Positions 61,483-64,000 of a stretch of 64,000 nt of DNA are shown here, in pieces. The notes under the pieces are model-generated. The model saw only the letters and a list, made by a program, of their open reading frames with translations. It had not been told where the DNA came from and did no database searches. The DNA is from an uncultured Phycisphaerales bacterium (GTDB taxonomy: Bacteria > Planctomycetota > Phycisphaerae > Sedimentisphaerales > Anaerohalosphaeraceae), in the NCBI GenBank assembly GCA_937868095.1, contig CALMLO010000028.1, forward strand, positions 105,367-169,366, read 5' to 3'. The position numbers were made by a program, and so were the translations under genes. How positions within the stretch are numbered: the stretch's first letter is position 1; every line of letters begins with the position of its first letter.

Positions 61483-62472
61483 ATGATGCTTCAGCGGCCT
61501 AAAAAGAAAAAAAAGACACGAAATCCCTTTCTGGACTGGCTGGGCTATGCAGCCCTGCGAGGGCTGCTTTTTATTCTGGGGCTGTTTCCGATAGAATGGA
61601 ACCTTCGGCTGGCCTGTTTTCTCGGTCGGCAGATGTGGCGGCATTACCCCCGCGGACGCACCCGGGCCCTCGAGAATCTGCGGGCTGCTTATCCCGAAAA
61701 AGATTCCCAATGGCATGAAGAGGTGGGCCGGCGTTCCTTTGAGCATCTGGTGATGCTTGTGATGGATATATTTTTTACCCCGCGTCTGGTGAAAAAGGAG
61801 CAGTGGCGCGAGTATGCCCGCCTTGTGAACATCGAACGAGTCAAATGGATGATGCAGGAAAAGAAGGGCCTGCTGATGGCAACGGGCCACTACGGCAATT
61901 TTGAAATTATCGGCTATATGCTCGGCCAGTGGGGCTTTAATGTGTACAGCATTGCCCGGCCCCTCGATAATCCCTACATCAACCGCTATCTCTACAGCAT
62001 TCGCCAGCGGCATGGGCAGAAGATTATCGATAAATTCGGCGCTTCCGAACAGATGGAGCAGCTGGTGCGGGAGGGGGCAACCATCGGCTTTATTGCTGAT
62101 CAGGATGCCGGCCGCAAGGGGATTTTCGTGGATTTCTTCGGACGCAAGGCCAGCTCCTACAAAAGTATTCCTCTGCTGGCGATTCATTACAATCTGCCGA
62201 TTGTGGTCGGCGGGGCGCGGCGCGTCGGAAACCGTTTTCTTTTCGAGATGGAATGCAGCCGCATTATTCTGCCCGAGGAGTGGAAAGACAAGGAAGACCC
62301 CCTTCGCTGGCTGGCGCAGGAATACACCAGCGCCCTCGAGGCCTTCATCCGCAAAGACCCCACCCAGTACTGGTGGATTCACCGGCGCTGGAAAACCCGA
62401 CCCAAAGAGGAACGCGAGGGCATCCCGTCGTCTTCCCAGGCCGAACAGAAACCGGGGCAACTCCCTGATTGA
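61483..62472 (+). CDS. LpxL/HtrB-type lysophospholipid (lipid A) acyltransferase
   Basis: 329 residues. One N-terminal hydrophobic segment (ALRGLLFILGLFPIEW) for membrane attachment, then the acyltransferase motif ATGHYGNFEI (HxxxxE), FIADQDAGRKGIFVDFFG and TQYWWIHRRWKTRP near the C-terminus, the LpxL/HtrB pattern. These enzymes add secondary acyl chains to lipid A, consistent with the LpxH-like gene. Some relatives make other lipids. Confidence 0.88.
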   Translation: MMLQRPKKKKKTRNPFLDWLGYAALRGLLFILGLFPIEWNLRLACFLGRQMWRHYPRGRTRALENLRAAYPEKDSQWHEEVGRRSFEHLVMLVMDIFFTPRLVKKEQWREYARLVNIERVKWMMQEKKGLLMATGHYGNFEIIGYMLGQWGFNVYSIARPLDNPYINRYLYSIRQRHGQKIIDKFGASEQMEQLVREGATIGFIADQDAGRKGIFVDFFGRKASSYKSIPLLAIHYNLPIVVGGARRVGNRFLFEMECSRIILPEEWKDKEDPLRWLAQEYTSALEAFIRKDPTQYWWIHRRWKTRPKEEREGIPSSSQAEQKPGQLPD

Positions 62473-62497
62473 CAGTTTTTCGGCTTGTCTCTATGAT
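62469..62497 (+). promoter_or_regulatory. Sigma-70 promoter of argH
   Basis: TTGACA (62469-62474, overlapping the upstream stop), 17-base spacer, TATGAT (62492-62497), 45 bases before the argH ATG. Close to full consensus. Confidence 0.7.
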
Positions 62498-62542
62498 GGA
62501 CGCAGTGTCGGCGGTAATTCGCAATTCAATCGGAGAGCAAAG

Positions 62543-63934
62543 ATGGCACACGGCGAAAAAAGCTGGGAAAAGCGGCTGGCAGGCGCCCCTGATGAACGGG
62601 CGGTCGATTTTGTTCAGTCGCTGTCCTGGGACCGGCGTCTTTATAAGCATGATATTGCCGGCTCGATTGTTCATGCCGAGATGCTGGCGGCGGTGGGACT
62701 GATTACCAGGGCCGAATTCAGCGCAATCAAAAAAGGACTGCTTGAAATTGCCGAGGAGATTGAAGCAGGCCGTTTTGTCTTTGACAAGCGGCAGGAAGAT
62801 ATTCACATGGCGATTGAAGCAGCCCTGATTGAACGCATCGGAGAACCCGGCAAAAAACTCCATACCGGACGCAGCCGCAATGACCAGGTGGCCGCCGATC
62901 TGCGGCTGTGGATGCGGGATGAAATTGAACTGCTTCAGTCCTGTATAAGTCAGCTGCAGCGGGCTTTGGTCAAGCAGGCCGAACTGTATGCAGAGGCGAT
63001 CATGCCGGCATATACCCATCTTCAGCGGGCACAGCCGGTAACGATTGGGGCGTATCTGCTGAGTTTTGTGGAGATGCTGGCGCGGGACTGGAGCCGATTG
63101 AAAGACTGCCGTCTGCGTCTGAATGTCTGTCCGCTCGGCAGCGGGGCCGTTGCCGGCTCAACCCTGCCCCTCGATAGAATGATGACGGCACGTCAGCTCG
63201 GCTTTGCGGACATCACCTATAACAGTCTGGATGCGGTCTCGGATCGGGATTTCTGCGCGGAGTTTCTTTTCTGCTGTTCGCTGATTGCCGCTCATTTGTC
63301 GCGGCTGGCGGAGGACTGGATTCTGTTTGCGACGACGGAATTCGGCTTTGTTCGGATTGACGATGCCTACTGCACCTCCTCCAGCATGATGCCGCAGAAA
63401 CGCAATCCCGATATGCTCGAACTGATTCGGGGCAAGACCGGCTCCGTCTATGGAGCACTGATCGCCATGCTTACGATTCTGAAGGCCCAGCCCATGACGT
63501 ACAATCGCGACTTGCAGGAAGACAAAGTCCACGTCTTTCAGGCGGCGGATACGACCGAGGCCTCTGTGCAGATGGCCCGCGCGATTGTGGAGCATACATC
63601 TTTCCAGACGGAGCGGATTGCCGAAGGATTGGACAAGGGCTTTCTGGATGCGACGGCGCTGGCGGAATATTTGGTGGGTCTGCAAGTGCCGTTTCGGGAG
63701 GCCCACGGCATTGTCGGCACGCTGGTAGCCCTGTGCGAAAAGGAAGGCAAAACCAAACTGGCGGATTTGCCGCTGGAGCAGATGCAGTCGGTCTGTCCGA
63801 AAATTCAGAAAGATGTTTACCAGGTGCTTCAGCCGGCCGGCGTTTGCCGCAGCTATCGAACGCTGGGTGCCGGCGGCCCTGAAAATACGAGGGCACAAAT
63901 CAAGTATTGGAAAGAAAAACTGAAAGAGCGGTGA
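62543..63934 (+). CDS. argH: Argininosuccinate lyase
   Basis: Last step of arginine synthesis: argininosuccinate to arginine + fumarate. 463 residues with IHMAIEAALIERIGE, KLHTGRSRNDQVAADLRLW, YTHLQRAQPVT and the signature SSMMPQKRNPDMLELIRGK, the mobile loop carrying the catalytic Ser. Full length. The ATG at 62543 follows GGAGAG; the longer open frame from 61901 is read-through of the acyltransferase gene in another frame. Arginine supplies the decarboxylase encoded near 5 kb. Confidence 0.95.
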   Translation: MAHGEKSWEKRLAGAPDERAVDFVQSLSWDRRLYKHDIAGSIVHAEMLAAVGLITRAEFSAIKKGLLEIAEEIEAGRFVFDKRQEDIHMAIEAALIERIGEPGKKLHTGRSRNDQVAADLRLWMRDEIELLQSCISQLQRALVKQAELYAEAIMPAYTHLQRAQPVTIGAYLLSFVEMLARDWSRLKDCRLRLNVCPLGSGAVAGSTLPLDRMMTARQLGFADITYNSLDAVSDRDFCAEFLFCCSLIAAHLSRLAEDWILFATTEFGFVRIDDAYCTSSSMMPQKRNPDMLELIRGKTGSVYGALIAMLTILKAQPMTYNRDLQEDKVHVFQAADTTEASVQMARAIVEHTSFQTERIAEGLDKGFLDATALAEYLVGLQVPFREAHGIVGTLVALCEKEGKTKLADLPLEQMQSVCPKIQKDVYQVLQPAGVCRSYRTLGAGGPENTRAQIKYWKEKLKER

Positions 63935-64000
63935 AGTCAGGGATACCGAAACAGCCGGAACCAAATGCGGTCCTGAGCAGGGCAGCCGTCCGGCCGCTGT
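63935..64000 (+). other. Right edge, nothing recognised
   Basis: 66 bases after argH with no readable feature. Confidence 0.5.

Noticed and set aside
61901..62542. Upstream extension of the argH frame across the acyltransferase gene
   Set aside because: It overlaps a well-supported gene in another frame; argH homology begins at MAHGEKSWEKRL (62543) with its own promoter.

Overview
The window most likely comes from an anaerobic or facultative member of the Planctomycetota, class Phycisphaerae (Sedimentisphaerales-like). This is inferred from the gene set: ECF sigma/FecR pairs with LamG or NPCBM tails, a pseudopilin ending in an ADGHV-type tail, secreted LamG/Ig/half-dockerin proteins, a PEP-CTERM protein, a Cys-type sulfatase beside a radical-SAM maturase (anSME), and a degenerate DksA/TraR-like protein. 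No rRNA, tRNA, CRISPR array, insertion sequence or phage gene was seen.

Left part (1-23.5 kb), mostly housekeeping. A pyrimidine operon pyrR-pyrB-pyrC (minus) runs off the left edge. Then come a degenerate S8 peptidase, an arginine to agmatine to putrescine pair (pyruvoyl arginine decarboxylase plus agmatinase), a DksA/TraR-like protein and an M16 lipoprotein peptidase. A small flagellar cluster (fliK, a FlgM-like gene, flagellin, fliS) shows a readable regulatory hierarchy: a sigma-54 box before fliK and sigma-28 boxes before the FlgM-like gene and flagellin. It is followed by a D-lactate/glycolate dehydrogenase-type FAD/Fe-S protein, an AmrS-like radical SAM enzyme, Nudix, PAC2, LpxH-like and DHH phosphoesterase genes, two oxidoreductases, and rpmB with a textbook promoter and terminator.

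Middle part (23.5-43.7 kb), the most unusual region. Around an AT-rich control region at about 33.4-33.7 kb two arms diverge. The left (minus) arm is ECF sigma, FecR with a LamG tail, two secreted LamG/half-dockerin proteins that share a duplicated domain, a Tat-exported sulfatase and its anSME. The right (plus) arm is a pseudopilin, a second ECF sigma, FecR with an NPCBM-like tail, two secreted proteins built on one LamG-like module (one PEP-CTERM, one half-dockerin), and a GH43 enzyme carrying two more copies of that module. In both arms the sigma and FecR genes overlap. My reading is two glycan-sensing sigma/anti-sigma switches controlling a secreted glycan-capture and degradation system.

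Right part (40.6-60.2 kb) is a co-directional run of ten genes with gaps of about 65 bp or less: GH43, GH2, a DUF4965-type protein, GH127-like, GH76, GH92, a FucP-like MFS permease, a ROK kinase, GH125 and a GxGYxYP protein. GH76 + GH92 + GH125 is the classic alpha-mannan set. All the hydrolases have signal peptides and no SusC/SusD is present, so the polymer is probably cut to monosaccharides outside the cytoplasm, imported by the MFS permease and phosphorylated by the ROK kinase. The right end returns to housekeeping: sppA, an LpxL-type acyltransferase and argH.
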